Shown here piece by piece: positions 1-8,973 of a stretch of 64,000 bases of DNA. Within the stretch, counting starts at the first letter, position 1. Every line of letters begins with the position of its first letter. Source of the DNA: Cupriavidus sp. P-10 (GTDB lineage Bacteria; Pseudomonadota; Gammaproteobacteria; Burkholderiales; Burkholderiaceae). Both the position numbers and the translations under genes were made by a program. The notes under the pieces are model-generated. The model was not told the DNA's origin, did not search any database, and saw only the letters and a program-made list of their open reading frames with translations. The stretch spans positions 496,001-560,000 of the forward strand of contig NZ_AP025172.1 in the NCBI RefSeq assembly GCF_003402535.2, read 5' to 3'.

Positions 1-2
1 AA

Positions 3-461
3 TCCTTCATGGCGCCTGTCCATGACCCGAGCGATATCAAGGCGACTTTCAAGCGCTTCGTGACCTGGACCAACGCCGAGGATCCGGGACAGTGGTGGAT
101 CGTGCAATTTCAATTGCTAGCCCAGGCGAAATGCGATCCGGCCCTCGCTGCCGTCTTCCAGCGGCGCAACGCCCAGTATCGGAGTAAGCGTGTGGCGCTA
201 CTGGAGAGGGGCCAGGAAGAAGGTCTAGTCCGCAGCGATGTCTCTGCAGACCTGCTCGCCGACCAACTTAGCGCGATGGGCGACGGCTGGATGATGATGC
301 TCCCCATCGAGCCGGAGCGATTCACGCCGAACCGTATCGATGCTCTTCTGGACGCCGTCATCACAGTGATAAGCCCACCCGGACCGCCACCTGCGAAAAC
401 AGATCCTGTGAAGCCGGCAGTCCGCAGGCGCCGCCCAAATAAGAGTCACCTAGCCGATTGA
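3..461 (+). CDS. TetR/AcrR-family regulator, C-terminal part (5' end outside window)
   Basis: The frame is open to the left edge of the window, so only the last 150 or so residues are visible. They are helical ligand-binding-domain sequence (QWWIVQFQLLAQAKCDP, LLADQLSAMGDGWMMML) of the kind that follows the HTH in TetR/AcrR repressors. The DNA-binding domain is not in the window, so its operator cannot be guessed. The protein ends in a basic tail (RRRRPNKSH). The assignment rests on the fold-type pattern only. Confidence 0.6.
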   Translation, partial: SFMAPVHDPSDIKATFKRFVTWTNAEDPGQWWIVQFQLLAQAKCDPALAAVFQRRNAQYRSKRVALLERGQEEGLVRSDVSADLLADQLSAMGDGWMMMLPIEPERFTPNRIDALLDAVITVISPPGPPPAKTDPVKPAVRRRRPNKSHLAD

Positions 462-794
462 AATGTTGGTCTCAGCGATTGCCGCGAAGACCAAACGTCG
501 ACTGACTTGGGCTGGAGATGCCCAAGAGCGCGCAGCGGGCCGAGTAGAGGCGAAGGAACGGGGCGCGGCCTTAACGTCTACTTCAACCGTTCCGAGTTGG
601 GGACACGGCGGGCAGCGCCAAGTTGTGGAGAGAATCAAGGGCGCTTTGCGACCCTTCTCCGCCGGTCGGCCGGTCCAACTGTTCTGACTGAAGTCGCGAC
701 AAGAGCGGTCGCCCGGCTCGGTGCTGCGACCGTCGCCCGCGAGTTGGATATCAGGTTTTGGCAGACGATCAGGCTGCAGTGCAGGAGATCAAGC
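462..794. other. Intergenic stretch, no supported gene
   Basis: Several overlapping frames are open here, but none has recognisable protein character or a convincing ribosome binding site. It separates the TetR gene from the convergent IclR gene. No terminator hairpin with a T-run was found. Confidence 0.5.
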
Positions 795-1655
795 TTATGT
801 TGTCGGATCGGCCAACGAGGCGAACGACAGGTTGCTCCCGCAGGACCGCGAGATGCTCACGCTTGCCTCGACCAGCGCTTGGATTGCCTTTGTCTTGATT
901 CGCCGGACATCAGGGCTTGCGCCGATTAGCGTCAGACAGGCGACTGCCTCGTTCTGAACATCGAGAATCGGCGCACTCATGGCTGACAGTCCTGGAATGA
1001 GAACCGATTCCGCTTCATCGTATCCGACTCGCCGGATCGTCGAAAGACGCTCAAGCAACTTCACTGGCGGCTGTTCATGGTTCTTCGAAACGGCCAACTC
1101 GATCAGGTCATCTCTGACCTGATCGGGGGTGAAGGCGAGTAGCACGCGACCTGTAGCCGAGTTCGTCAATTGGAATGTCGAGCCCACCGACAACGTAGTG
1201 ATGAACGGCACATAGCTGCGTTCCCATCGCACGATAGTGGGGCCGCGATCGCCGAGCACACACAGGAGGGCAGGCAATCCCGTGCTGGAAACTAGCTGTG
1301 GCATCGCTTCGCTGGCGAGGCGCAAATGATCAACACGCGCGAGGGCGGACGCGCCAATGCGTACCGCCGTCGGCCCAAGGTCGTAGAGACCGGTGACTTC
1401 ATCCTGTACCGCGAGACCGCTTGCCATCAGGCTCGCGAGGTAGCGATGCGCGAGGCTGTTTGGCATGCCGATGGCGCGCGCCAGATCTTTGAGGGGTGTC
1501 GCCTTACCCGCCTCGACAAGCGCAAGAAGAACCTCCGTTGCCTTGTCGGCCGACTGAATCCGGCGCCGTCCTGCGCCATTGCCGGCAGCAGTCGGTGGCA
1601 GGTCGTCCGCCGATACTGCCGATGGTTCTGCGATGGTTTTTTTTGCTTTTGTCAA
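795..1655 (-). CDS. IclR-family transcriptional regulator
   Basis: A 286-residue protein with an N-terminal winged HTH (about 35-95: ADKATEVLLALVEAG, IGMPNSLAHRYLASL) and an IclR effector domain (FQLTNSATGRVLLAF, VGYDEAESVLIPGLSAMSAP). The start is a TTG with GAGGAG about 12 bases upstream; no ATG lies early enough to include the whole HTH. IclR proteins usually control adjacent catabolic operons and bind short palindromes. The neighbouring leftward operon (ends 1743) and its divergent Bug gene are therefore the natural targets. That link is inference. Confidence 0.88.
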   Translation of the reverse strand: MTKAKKTIAEPSAVSADDLPPTAAGNGAGRRRIQSADKATEVLLALVEAGKATPLKDLARAIGMPNSLAHRYLASLMASGLAVQDEVTGLYDLGPTAVRIGASALARVDHLRLASEAMPQLVSSTGLPALLCVLGDRGPTIVRWERSYVPFITTLSVGSTFQLTNSATGRVLLAFTPDQVRDDLIELAVSKNHEQPPVKLLERLSTIRRVGYDEAESVLIPGLSAMSAPILDVQNEAVACLTLIGASPDVRRIKTKAIQALVEASVSISRSCGSNLSFASLADPTT

Positions 1656-1742
1656 AGCCGTCGATACTCCTCTCGGAAGGGGCGCTCGGATTCAGGGTGC
1701 GCGAACGACTTTTGAGTTTATCACGGGCGATGACACGTGAAC

Positions 1743-2039
1743 TCACCCGGCCCCTGGCAAGCAAATGACGCGCGCGTCGGCATTTCGCAGACGGAGCGGC
1801 AGAATGCGCTGATAGTCCGTGGAGGTGTACCAGGCTTCGGCTTGCTCAGGGCTCTCGAACTCCAGAACCACGAACGTCCCCGTCTTGGCGTCGCCCTCGA
1901 GGACGTTGGGCGTGCCTCCCCGAATCAGGAACACGCCGCCATAGGAATCCAGCGTGGGCTGGACCTTCCTGGCGTACTCATCCCACTCCGCGCCGGGGGA
2001 ATGGATGTCTACCTCGGCAAAAATATAACCTTTCGTCAT
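1743..2039 (-). CDS. DUF1330 family protein
   Basis: A 98-residue protein beginning MTKGYIFAEVDIH and containing GGTPNVLEGDAKTGTFVVLE and FESPEQAEAWYTSTDYQRI, the typical DUF1330 ferredoxin-like (dimeric alpha-beta barrel) pattern. The family has no settled biochemical role and often sits with catabolic genes. It is the last gene of the leftward operon starting at 6604 and lies 11 bases after the cupin gene, so it is probably co-transcribed. The start ATG at 2039 is preceded by a purine-rich stretch. Confidence 0.82.
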   Translation of the reverse strand: MTKGYIFAEVDIHSPGAEWDEYARKVQPTLDSYGGVFLIRGGTPNVLEGDAKTGTFVVLEFESPEQAEAWYTSTDYQRILPLRLRNADARVICLPGAG

Positions 2040-2050
2040 GTTGTCTCCCG

Positions 2051-2536
2051 TCAGAAGGATGAGGTGAAGTTCGCTGGCGGGTCGCAGGCCACCGTTCCCA
2101 TCTTTGCCGGAATCGAGACTTCGAGAAGCTCGAGGTCTGGTGAGATCGCCAGCTCGTTGTGCTTGAGTCCGCCAGGGATCAGGAGCGATTCTCCCGCGCT
2201 GATGCGAAGGTGGCGGCCGTCCTCGAAGACCAGGTCGACCCAGCCGCGCAGCGTATAAATGAACTGGGAATCGCAGAGGTGATAGTGCCACCCGGTTTGC
2301 TGCATTTCGCCGGTTGCAAGAGTTATCTGCGCGCGCATGCGGCCATCAGTGGCAGTCGTCACGCCCAGGTCCCGATACTTGAAGAATGAGCGGCGTCCCG
2401 GCACCTGTGGCGCCGTTTCGGGCGTGGCATAGGCAAGCTTTGCCGCAAGCGCTTCTGCGTCGGCAATCGACGCGTCGGAATGAACGTTGTCGGTGGATGA
2501 ATCCATGATCTGCTCCATGAGTGTTGTCGTTGTCAT
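2051..2536 (-). CDS. Cupin-domain protein
   Basis: A 161-residue single-domain cupin. Motif 1 is around residues 85-105 (TGWHYHLCDSQFIYTLRG, with histidines and Glu/Gln-type metal ligands); motif 2 is GESLLIPGGLKHNELA. It may bind a metal and act on, or sense, a small organic acid made by the operon. Start MTTTTLMEQIM at 2536 was chosen because longer readings overlap the upstream dehydrogenase gene. It lies in the operon between the dehydrogenase and DUF1330. The substrate is unknown. Confidence 0.82.
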   Translation of the reverse strand: MTTTTLMEQIMDSSTDNVHSDASIADAEALAAKLAYATPETAPQVPGRRSFFKYRDLGVTTATDGRMRAQITLATGEMQQTGWHYHLCDSQFIYTLRGWVDLVFEDGRHLRISAGESLLIPGGLKHNELAISPDLELLEVSIPAKMGTVACDPPANFTSSF

Positions 2537-2558
2537 GATTGAAGAACCGATTGGCGGG

Positions 2559-3467
2559 TCACCGCCGTGGTGCCCCGCGTACCAGCACGTTGGCGCGTTC
2601 TTCCACGCTTTTGATGATGGAAGTGAAATCGTCCTGGCTGCGTCCTTCTTCCATTGCCGTGTGCCAGACGCCCCGGGCCTGCTCCAGAACCCGCGCCGGG
2701 ACGCCCAGATTGCGGGCCTCCGTGATGGCGAGTTCCACATCCTTTGCGAGGATCGACATGTGTGCCCCGAAGTCGAACGATCCGGGGAGGGCGAAGCGAG
2801 CGAGTATGTCTGCCGCCGCGCTCTGCCCGGTACTGGATTGGATGACGTCAGCCATGGCGTCGGCGCTCAGGCCTGCCTTGGCGCCCATCGCCAGCGCCTC
2901 CGATGCAACGGCCATGTTGGCGGCCAGCATGATGTTGTTCACCAGTTTCATCGCCTGTGCCTGGCCGGGCTGATCGCCCAGGTTGTGAATCGTCTTCGCG
3001 ATGCGAGCCAGCGAGGGCATGACCAGCGCAATGTCATGGTTCGCGCCAGCCAGCATGATGGACAGCGTGCCCGCACGCGCGGCAGCCGGCCCACCACTGA
3101 CTGGCGCGTCCACCGTGGCGATATGCTGACGCTGAAGTCTCTCGGCGATGGAGGACACCGCGGTCGGACCGATGGTCGACATCTCGACGTATGTCTGCAA
3201 CGCGTTGCCGGCCGCCACGCCGTCCTGGCCGAAAATCGCCGCTTCGCATGCCGCCTCGCTTGGCAGGCAGGCCATGACGATGGCGGCGGCATCGGCCACC
3301 GAACGCGGACTGGCATGCGCCACCGCGCCAGCGTCCACGAGTCTCGACACGGCTCCCGGGTTGGGGTCGTAGACGTGCAGTCGGTACCCGGGATAAATAA
3401 GCCGCAATGCCATTGCGGCACCCATGTTGCCAAGGCCTAAAAAGCCGACGTGGGTCATCTCGCTCAT
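2559..3467 (-). CDS. NAD(P)-dependent 3-hydroxyisobutyrate dehydrogenase-like oxidoreductase
   Basis: A 302-residue beta-hydroxyacid dehydrogenase. The Rossmann signature GFLGLGNMGAAMA is at residues 6-18. The substrate-binding motif is DAPVSGGPAAARAGTL, and the catalytic-lysine helix is AQAMKLVNNIMLAAN, as in MmsB, GarR and tartronate semialdehyde reductase. It would reversibly oxidise a beta-hydroxy acid to the semialdehyde. With the adjacent ThDP enzyme and aldehyde dehydrogenase this gives a plausible decarboxylation/oxidation route. The exact substrate cannot be read from sequence. Confidence 0.87.
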   Translation of the reverse strand: MSEMTHVGFLGLGNMGAAMALRLIYPGYRLHVYDPNPGAVSRLVDAGAVAHASPRSVADAAAIVMACLPSEAACEAAIFGQDGVAAGNALQTYVEMSTIGPTAVSSIAERLQRQHIATVDAPVSGGPAAARAGTLSIMLAGANHDIALVMPSLARIAKTIHNLGDQPGQAQAMKLVNNIMLAANMAVASEALAMGAKAGLSADAMADVIQSSTGQSAAADILARFALPGSFDFGAHMSILAKDVELAITEARNLGVPARVLEQARGVWHTAMEEGRSQDDFTSIIKSVEERANVLVRGAPRR

Positions 3468-3566
3468 GTTCGTATGTCTCTGTATCTGGGTAGATCTCCG
3501 CGCGCCGCGACCAGCAGTTGGTGCCGCGCGGCGTGCTTCGGGTAACGTTGCAGTGCCGGCCTTCAC

Positions 3567-5111
3567 TCAGATCAACAGTTCGATCAGGAAGGGACCGTCC
3601 TGGCGGAAGCTCTGCTTCATGAGATCGGCGCACTGCTCGAGCGTCGTTGCGCGTGCGGCTTCCACCCCCATGCCGTTGGCGAGCCTGACCCAGTCGAGAT
3701 CGGGATTCGACAGATCGAGCATGCTCATGGCCGTGGGCCCCGGTAATGCTCCAACGTTCTCGTACTCGCCGATCAGGATGTTGTACTTGCGGTTGGCCAA
3801 CAGAAGCGTCGTGCAGGGGAGTCGTTCACGTGCCTGCGTCCAAAGCGACTGAAGCGAATACATCGCCGAGCCGTCAGCCTGCAGGCTGATGACCCGTCTC
3901 GAGCCCCCACAGGCCACCGCCGCGCCGGTTGCAACCGGGAGTCCGTCGCCGATGGCACCGCCGGTCAGTGAGAGCCAGTCATGTGGTGCTGCAGCGTGGG
4001 TGAATCGGTAGAAGCTGCGGCCATACGAAATGCTTTCGTCCGATACGATCGCGTTCTCCGGCATCACGGCGGCGATCGTCTGGGCCAGCCCTTCCGGCGT
4101 GGGGGCACCGGTAACGATTTCAGAGCAGGGCTGCGCGGGCGGCATATCGACCACTGGCGCGTTCAGCGCCTCCGCCAGCGCAAGCAGGGCCGCTTCGGGA
4201 TGCTGGTCGATGCGCGACAAATGATGGATCTGGGCTTCGCGCGGATACTGGAGGGACGGCTTGCCGGGATAGGCGAAAAATCCGACTGGTGGCCTGGCGT
4301 TGACCAGGATGATGTGCCGGAACGATGCCATCATCTTGATGGCTTGATCGGTGCTGTAGGGCACCCGCTCGATCGGCAGACGGCCTCGTCCACGCGAGAC
4401 GCGCCCCATCACGTACTCGTACTTCAGGGTCGCGCCCGTCGAACTGGCAATGCGCCAGGCGAGCGCCTGCGCTTCGGGCAGCGCGCATTCGCCGCCAAGC
4501 AGGATCAGCACGTCATTGGTGTTCTGGCGCAGAATGCGCGCCGCATTATCGACGGCAAATGGATCGATCGATGGCGCCGACGGTACGGGCAATGCGCGCG
4601 CGGCAACGCCGCCCGCATCCCAGGAAGTATCGGAAGGCAGGATCAGTGTGGCGATCTGTCCGGGCGCGGTGCGCGCAGCGGCTGCCGCGGCGGCCGCATC
4701 ACGACCGACGTCGGCTGCGGACTGGCTCGTGCGGACCCATGCCGATACGGCGCCCGCGAGCGCGGCCGTATCGGCAGTGAGGGGCGCATCATACGGGCGG
4801 TGATAGGTCGCCTGATCTCCCACGATGTTGACGACCGCGCTATTCGCACGGCGAGCGTTGTGAAGGTTCGCCCAGCCGTTGGCAAGTCCCGGGCCGCAAT
4901 GCAATAGCGTGCTCGCGGGCTTCCGGGCCATGCGGAAATAGCCGTCGGCCATGCCGGTAACGACGTTCTCCTGCAGCCCCAGCACACACCGCATACCTGG
5001 TATCTGATCCAGGGCCGCGACGAAATGCATTTCGCTGGTGCCGGGATTGGCGAAGCAGGTATCGATGCCCGACTCGAGCAGTGTGGTGACCAGACTTTCG
5101 GCGCCATTCAT
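3567..5111 (-). CDS. Thiamine diphosphate-dependent enzyme (acetolactate synthase large subunit / benzoylformate decarboxylase type)
   Basis: A 514-residue three-domain ThDP enzyme. The N-terminal Pyr domain has the conserved ThDP-activating Glu48 (GLQENVVTGMADGYF). A central Rossmann-like domain follows. The C-terminal PP domain carries the metal/diphosphate motif LQADGSAMYSLQSLWTQ ending LLLANRKYN. The length suits 2-oxo-acid decarboxylases or related lyases rather than full anabolic acetolactate synthase. It lies between the aldehyde dehydrogenase (42 bases upstream) and the hydroxyacid dehydrogenase. Likely role: decarboxylation of a 2-oxo acid to an aldehyde that the neighbouring ALDH oxidises (inference). 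Confidence 0.87.
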   Translation of the reverse strand: MNGAESLVTTLLESGIDTCFANPGTSEMHFVAALDQIPGMRCVLGLQENVVTGMADGYFRMARKPASTLLHCGPGLANGWANLHNARRANSAVVNIVGDQATYHRPYDAPLTADTAALAGAVSAWVRTSQSAADVGRDAAAAAAAARTAPGQIATLILPSDTSWDAGGVAARALPVPSAPSIDPFAVDNAARILRQNTNDVLILLGGECALPEAQALAWRIASSTGATLKYEYVMGRVSRGRGRLPIERVPYSTDQAIKMMASFRHIILVNARPPVGFFAYPGKPSLQYPREAQIHHLSRIDQHPEAALLALAEALNAPVVDMPPAQPCSEIVTGAPTPEGLAQTIAAVMPENAIVSDESISYGRSFYRFTHAAAPHDWLSLTGGAIGDGLPVATGAAVACGGSRRVISLQADGSAMYSLQSLWTQARERLPCTTLLLANRKYNILIGEYENVGALPGPTAMSMLDLSNPDLDWVRLANGMGVEAARATTLEQCADLMKQSFRQDGPFLIELLI

Positions 5112-5152
5112 GTTGTGTGTTCTCCGGTTCGATGAAGATTGGTCGCGTGGGG

Positions 5153-6604
5153 TCAGCGCGAGCAGGCAGGATCCGCCCAGCCAGAAACCGCCTTGGCTTC
5201 AAGAAACTCCTCAATGCCCCAGATCCCGCCTTCGCGGGCACGTCCGGACGCCTTGATGCCACCGAAAGGAGATCCCGGTGCGCGTGGCCTGCCATTCATC
5301 TCCACCATGCCCGAACGCAGCCGGCCCGCGACGCGGCGGCATCGTTCGTCATCGGTCGATTGCACGTAATTGGCCAGCCCATACGGCGTATCGTTCGCGA
5401 TGGCGATCGCCTCTTCCTCGGTGTCGAAGGGAATGATCGAGAGCACAGGGCCGAAGATCTCCTCGCGGGCGATGGTCATCTGGTTGGTCACGTCCGCGAA
5501 GACGGTTGGCCGCACGAAGTAGCCACATTCGTGCGCTTCGAGACGCCCGGGGCCGCCTGCAACAAGTCGCGCGCCCTCCGCCATGCCTGTCTCGATCATT
5601 TCTTGGACCTTCCTGAATTGCGCCGCCGAGGTCAGCGGGCCAAAGAACTTCCCCGGCGCGTGCGCCGCCTCGGCCGCGAAGTTCTCGGCGATTTCGCGGG
5701 CCTCGTCGACTACGCGCGCATAGACCGAGCGCTCGACCAGCATGCGGGTAGGGGCGTTGCAGCTTTGGCCGGTGTTCTTGAAGCAATGGAGCACTCCGCG
5801 ACTGACCGCATCCGCATCCGCGTCGGCAAAGACGAGGTTGGCCCCTTTTCCGCCGAGCTCGAGCACCACTCGCTTGAGCGTTTCGGCCGCGGCCTTGGAT
5901 ATGGCGACGCCAGCACGGGTCGAGCCCGTGAAGCTGATCATGTCGATATCGGGATGGGATGACAGGCGCGCGCCGACTCCGGTGCCGTCTCCGTTCACGA
6001 GATTGAACACACCATTCGGAAAGCCCGCTTCCTCAATGAACTCGGCAAAGAGCATCGAGGAGAGCGGCGCGATCTCGGATGGCTTCAGCACGACGGTGCA
6101 GCCGGCCAGCAATGCGGGCACGACTTTCAGCGTGACCTGATTCATGGGCCAGTTCCACGGGGTGATGAGGCCGGCGACGCCGATCGGCTCCATCAGGATC
6201 CGATCGTTGGGTGCATGCGTGCCGAGGGAACGTTCGAACGAGAACGTGCGAAACGCGGTAATGAAGTTCCTCATGTGATACGCGCCGGCGCCGACATGTT
6301 CGGAGCGCGCCATGTCTAAGGGCGCGCCCATCTCCAGGCTGATCATCCGCGCCATTTCCGTAGCGCGTCGCTCATAGATCTCCAGCAGGCGCTCTACCAG
6401 CCGAAGGCGCTCGCCCGGGCTGGTACGAGACCAGCCTGAGAAGGCTTGCCTTGCCGCCCGCACCGCAAGGTCCGCATCGAGCGCATCGCCGACGGATATC
6501 ACTGCGCAGGGTTGTTCGGTGGCTGGGTCGATCACCGTTAGGTCTTGGCGCCGCGAGGACGTGACCCACTCCCCATCGATATAGAACTGTCTCTTATCAA
6601 GCAC
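5153..6604 (-). CDS. NAD(P)-dependent aldehyde dehydrogenase
   Basis: A 483-residue ALDH with the full signature set: PWNWPMNQ, ISFTGSTRAG (coenzyme loop), LELGGKGANLVF (general-base Glu), and FKNTGQSCNAPTRM with the catalytic Cys. The chosen start is a GTG at 6604, preceded by GAGAGATAAC. It gives the usual family length; longer readings run through the divergent promoter. It is the first gene of the leftward operon and probably oxidises the aldehyde released by the ThDP enzyme. It is transcribed away from the inverted-repeat operator at 6691-6801. Confidence 0.92.
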   Translation of the reverse strand: MLDKRQFYIDGEWVTSSRRQDLTVIDPATEQPCAVISVGDALDADLAVRAARQAFSGWSRTSPGERLRLVERLLEIYERRATEMARMISLEMGAPLDMARSEHVGAGAYHMRNFITAFRTFSFERSLGTHAPNDRILMEPIGVAGLITPWNWPMNQVTLKVVPALLAGCTVVLKPSEIAPLSSMLFAEFIEEAGFPNGVFNLVNGDGTGVGARLSSHPDIDMISFTGSTRAGVAISKAAAETLKRVVLELGGKGANLVFADADADAVSRGVLHCFKNTGQSCNAPTRMLVERSVYARVVDEAREIAENFAAEAAHAPGKFFGPLTSAAQFRKVQEMIETGMAEGARLVAGGPGRLEAHECGYFVRPTVFADVTNQMTIAREEIFGPVLSIIPFDTEEEAIAIANDTPYGLANYVQSTDDERCRRVAGRLRSGMVEMNGRPRAPGSPFGGIKASGRAREGGIWGIEEFLEAKAVSGWADPACSR

Positions 6605-6690
6605 GTTATCTCTCGTTGATTTGCGTTGCGGCAGGCCGATCGCGCTGAAGGCCGCTGCCGATGAACCGAACGGTAGAACATCAGAGTCGC

Positions 6691-6801
6691 GTTGTAAATA
6701 GGGTTGTAGCGTTATCCATAGGATAATTTCGTCGAAGAGTGGGGCGTGGGGCACTTTGCGAAAAATTATCCTATGGATAACCATGAAACCGTATTTACAA
6801 C
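6691..6801. promoter_or_regulatory. Divergent promoter region with a 38-bp-arm inverted repeat and two 15-bp palindromes
   Basis: The arms are 6691-6728 and 6764-6801. They are near-perfect inverse copies, differing at only a few positions. Each arm contains a TTATCC-N3-GGATAA box (6712-6726 and 6766-6780). The region sits between the GTG start of the aldehyde dehydrogenase (6604) and the ATG of the Bug receptor (6873), about 90-110 bases from each. Such paired palindromes suit a dimeric IclR or GntR/FCD repressor; the IclR gene at 795-1655 is the local candidate. A hairpin in the DNA or RNA is also possible. Confidence 0.8.
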
Positions 6802-6872
6802 GCCAAGCGATCCGACTATGGTTGATCCGAGGGCGCTTCCGATCGCCAGGACAATCCAGGAGACAACCAACC

Positions 6873-7877
6873 ATGACCCACCGCTTCAGCCCCATTTCTC
6901 ATTTCCGTTCACGCCGCGCGGTACTGACGCTGGCTGCCGCCTTGCTGGCTGGTGCAGCGTTTCCGGCGGCAAGCCAGAGTCCCGCGTGGCCGGCACGGCC
7001 CATCCGCCTAGTGGTCGGTTTCGCTCCCGGCGGCGGAACGGACGTGATGGCGCGTGCGATTGCACAGTTGCTGAATGAAGCACTGGGGCAGACGGTGATC
7101 GTCGACAACAAGCCAGGGGCGAGCGGCAACCTGGCGCTCGGCGAAGTCGTGAGGGCGGCGCCGGACGGGTACACGTTTCTGATTGCGCCCACCTCGGTTG
7201 AGACGGCCAACCCATATCTGTTCAAGTCGAATCTCGTCCCGTCCCGGGATCTGACGCCCGTCATGGCGATCGGACGCGCCCAGATGTATCTGGTCGCCCG
7301 TCCAACACTTGAGGCCAGGGACGCCAAGCAGTTCATCGCTTTGGCGAAGTCGCAGCCGGGCAAGATAAACATCGCGTCGGCCGGTACCGGGACGGCACCG
7401 CATCTCGCCGCCGAGCTATTGAACCAGAGCATCGGCACGTCGATCTCGCACGTGCCTTACAAAGGCTCCGCCCCTGCGCTGCAGGATGTGATGGCCGGTC
7501 AGGCGGACGTCGTATTCGACCCGGGGATTGGTTTCCCCCACATCCGTAGTGGCAAGGTCAAGCTGCTGGCAGTGGCGAGCGAGAGCAGGTCACCGTTCTT
7601 TCCGGACGCGCCGTCATACGCGGACCTGGGCATCCGCAATGCGAGCCTTGATATCTGGTTCGGTGTCTGGTCACCGAATAAGGTCCCGGCCGACATCAGC
7701 GAGCGCTTTTCTGCGGCGTTAAAGAAGGTGTTGGCCTCGCCAGTGCTCAAGCAACGGTTCGCGCAACTCGGCGCCGAACCGGTGGCACTGGACAAGCCAT
7801 CTTTCCGAAGCCTGCTCAATGACGAGAGCAAGCGGCTGTCAACGCTGATCAAGGAGCGCGGGATCGTCGTCGAGTAA
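6873..7877 (+). CDS. Bug-family tripartite tricarboxylate transporter substrate-binding protein
   Basis: A 334-residue TctC/Bug periplasmic receptor. The Sec signal peptide is at about residues 1-33 (RAVLTLAAALLAGAAFPAASQ). Family motifs include WPARPIRLVVGFAPGGGTDVMAR, VIVDNKPGASGN and HVPYKGSAPALQDVMAG. AGGAG precedes the ATG at 6873. Bug proteins capture carboxylates and related acids. Burkholderiales have many more of them than transport membranes, and no TctAB genes are seen here, so the receptor may use a distant transporter or act as a sensor. It is divergent from the catabolic operon and probably shares its regulator. Confidence 0.92.
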   Translation: MTHRFSPISHFRSRRAVLTLAAALLAGAAFPAASQSPAWPARPIRLVVGFAPGGGTDVMARAIAQLLNEALGQTVIVDNKPGASGNLALGEVVRAAPDGYTFLIAPTSVETANPYLFKSNLVPSRDLTPVMAIGRAQMYLVARPTLEARDAKQFIALAKSQPGKINIASAGTGTAPHLAAELLNQSIGTSISHVPYKGSAPALQDVMAGQADVVFDPGIGFPHIRSGKVKLLAVASESRSPFFPDAPSYADLGIRNASLDIWFGVWSPNKVPADISERFSAALKKVLASPVLKQRFAQLGAEPVALDKPSFRSLLNDESKRLSTLIKERGIVVE

Positions 7878-7961
7878 GCACCTCAGCGGCTGCCTCTCAG
7901 GGAACGAATGTCGACAGAAGTAGGTCGGGAGCTTGCATGAGGTTCATTTGGATGGCCGAAG

Positions 7962-8475
7962 CTAAGCGTAGACTCGCCGTTCGGGGCGTGCGGTCGACCG
8001 TCGCTTCCTGGCCGGCAGGCGCCTGTCGGCGATGGTGCAACCGAATCCAGGCTTGAAGGTCGCATGCGATCCATGCCCTTGCGCGACGCTGGCTTTGAAG
8101 ATGATCGGTCGCTCTTCACGCCATCTGGTGGCGACGATCCCGATTCCAGTCTTCACGGCGTCGAATCTGAGGTCGCCGTACACGTCCTTCGCGAGTTGCT
8201 CCAAGGCTATCGTGCGCGGCCCCTTGAAATGCACCCCCATGATTCTGGGCACGTGCCCTTTGCAGGGCGTGGATGTCTTTGGCTGAATTGCCTAGCGCCA
8301 GCAGCGACGCGATGGCTCCCGTGCTGGTACCGAAGATCAAGTCGAACTTCGTGGCCAACGGCTCACCGCCGAGCAGTGCCTCAAGCTGCTTGAGGACGCC
8401 GAGCGTGTAGAAGCCTTTCGCACCACCGCCGTCGAGGGCGAGGATGCGACACGTCTTGGCAGGCTCCTCTTGCAT
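7962..8475 (-). pseudogene. Decayed patatin-like phospholipase (CapV-like)
   Basis: The N-terminal half is clear: TCRILALDGGGAKGFYTLG (oxyanion hole GGGAKG) and FDLIFGTSTGAIASLLAL (nucleophile GTSTG). The frame then breaks near 8262. Adding two bases there restores DIHALYKGHVPRIMGVHF, so a 2-bp deletion is the likely lesion. The second frame continues VYGDLRFDAVKTGIGIVATRW and FKASVAQGHGSHATFKPGFG, which resembles CapV-type phospholipases of CBASS. Similarity ends at about 8027, and the catalytic Asp region and C-terminus are missing. The start at 8475 follows the RAMA gene by 17 bases, so the pair was probably an operon. Confidence 0.75.
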
Positions 8476-8492
8476 CGTCCCTCCCTTGAGGA

Positions 8493-8963
8493 TCACTTCT
8501 GACCGACAGGCGGCCGAAGCGCGTCGATGAACTGTGCCCGGCCGTCCTTCTTGAACATCCAGAACTTCCAGCCGTTGGTCGATGCTGCTGTGTCGGTGGC
8601 ACCGCAGTCCTTCTTGGCGGCGAACGCAGACGGAGACACCTCATACGTCTTGCCCTTGTACTCGATGCCGCTCTTGGTTACCTTCGCGGTCAGGTGCTTG
8701 CCGTCGTAGTTGGCGAATAGCTCCAACCCGATCGGCAGCTCGAACCCCCGCTGAGTCTTGAAGGACTTCTGCTCTTGCTGAACTGGCATGGCCAAGACGA
8801 CGTGCTTCGGTTGGTTCGGGTACGCCGTGTCGTGTTCATTGAGGACCCGGGTCAGGATGCCTTCGAGGCCCTCGATCGCGGGCATCTCGGACTTGGCCTG
8901 GATACGCAGGAGCAGCGCCTTCGGGAGGCTGACGCTGACAGCGTCGTTCACGATGTTTGTCAT
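8493..8963 (-). CDS. RAMA-like (DUF4357-type) domain protein
   Basis: A 156-residue protein. Residues 1-60 resemble a small helical DNA-binding or coupling region (AVSVSLPKALLLRIQAKS). The C-terminal part, GIEYKGKTYEVSPSAFAAKK then NGWKFWMFKKDGR, matches the RAMA/DUF4357 pattern found with restriction-modification and other conflict systems. The start ATG at 8963 leaves a 9-bp inverted repeat just upstream. It directly precedes the patatin pseudogene. The function is not known; a sensor or modified-DNA-binding role is speculation from the domain family. Confidence 0.68.
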   Translation of the reverse strand: MTNIVNDAVSVSLPKALLLRIQAKSEMPAIEGLEGILTRVLNEHDTAYPNQPKHVVLAMPVQQEQKSFKTQRGFELPIGLELFANYDGKHLTAKVTKSGIEYKGKTYEVSPSAFAAKKDCGATDTAASTNGWKFWMFKKDGRAQFIDALRPPVGQK

Positions 8964-8973
8964 GGCAATCTCC

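Noticed and set aside
463..957. Overlapping plus-strand frames between the TetR and IclR genes
   Set aside because: No ribosome binding site and no recognisable protein motif; partly antisense to the IclR gene.
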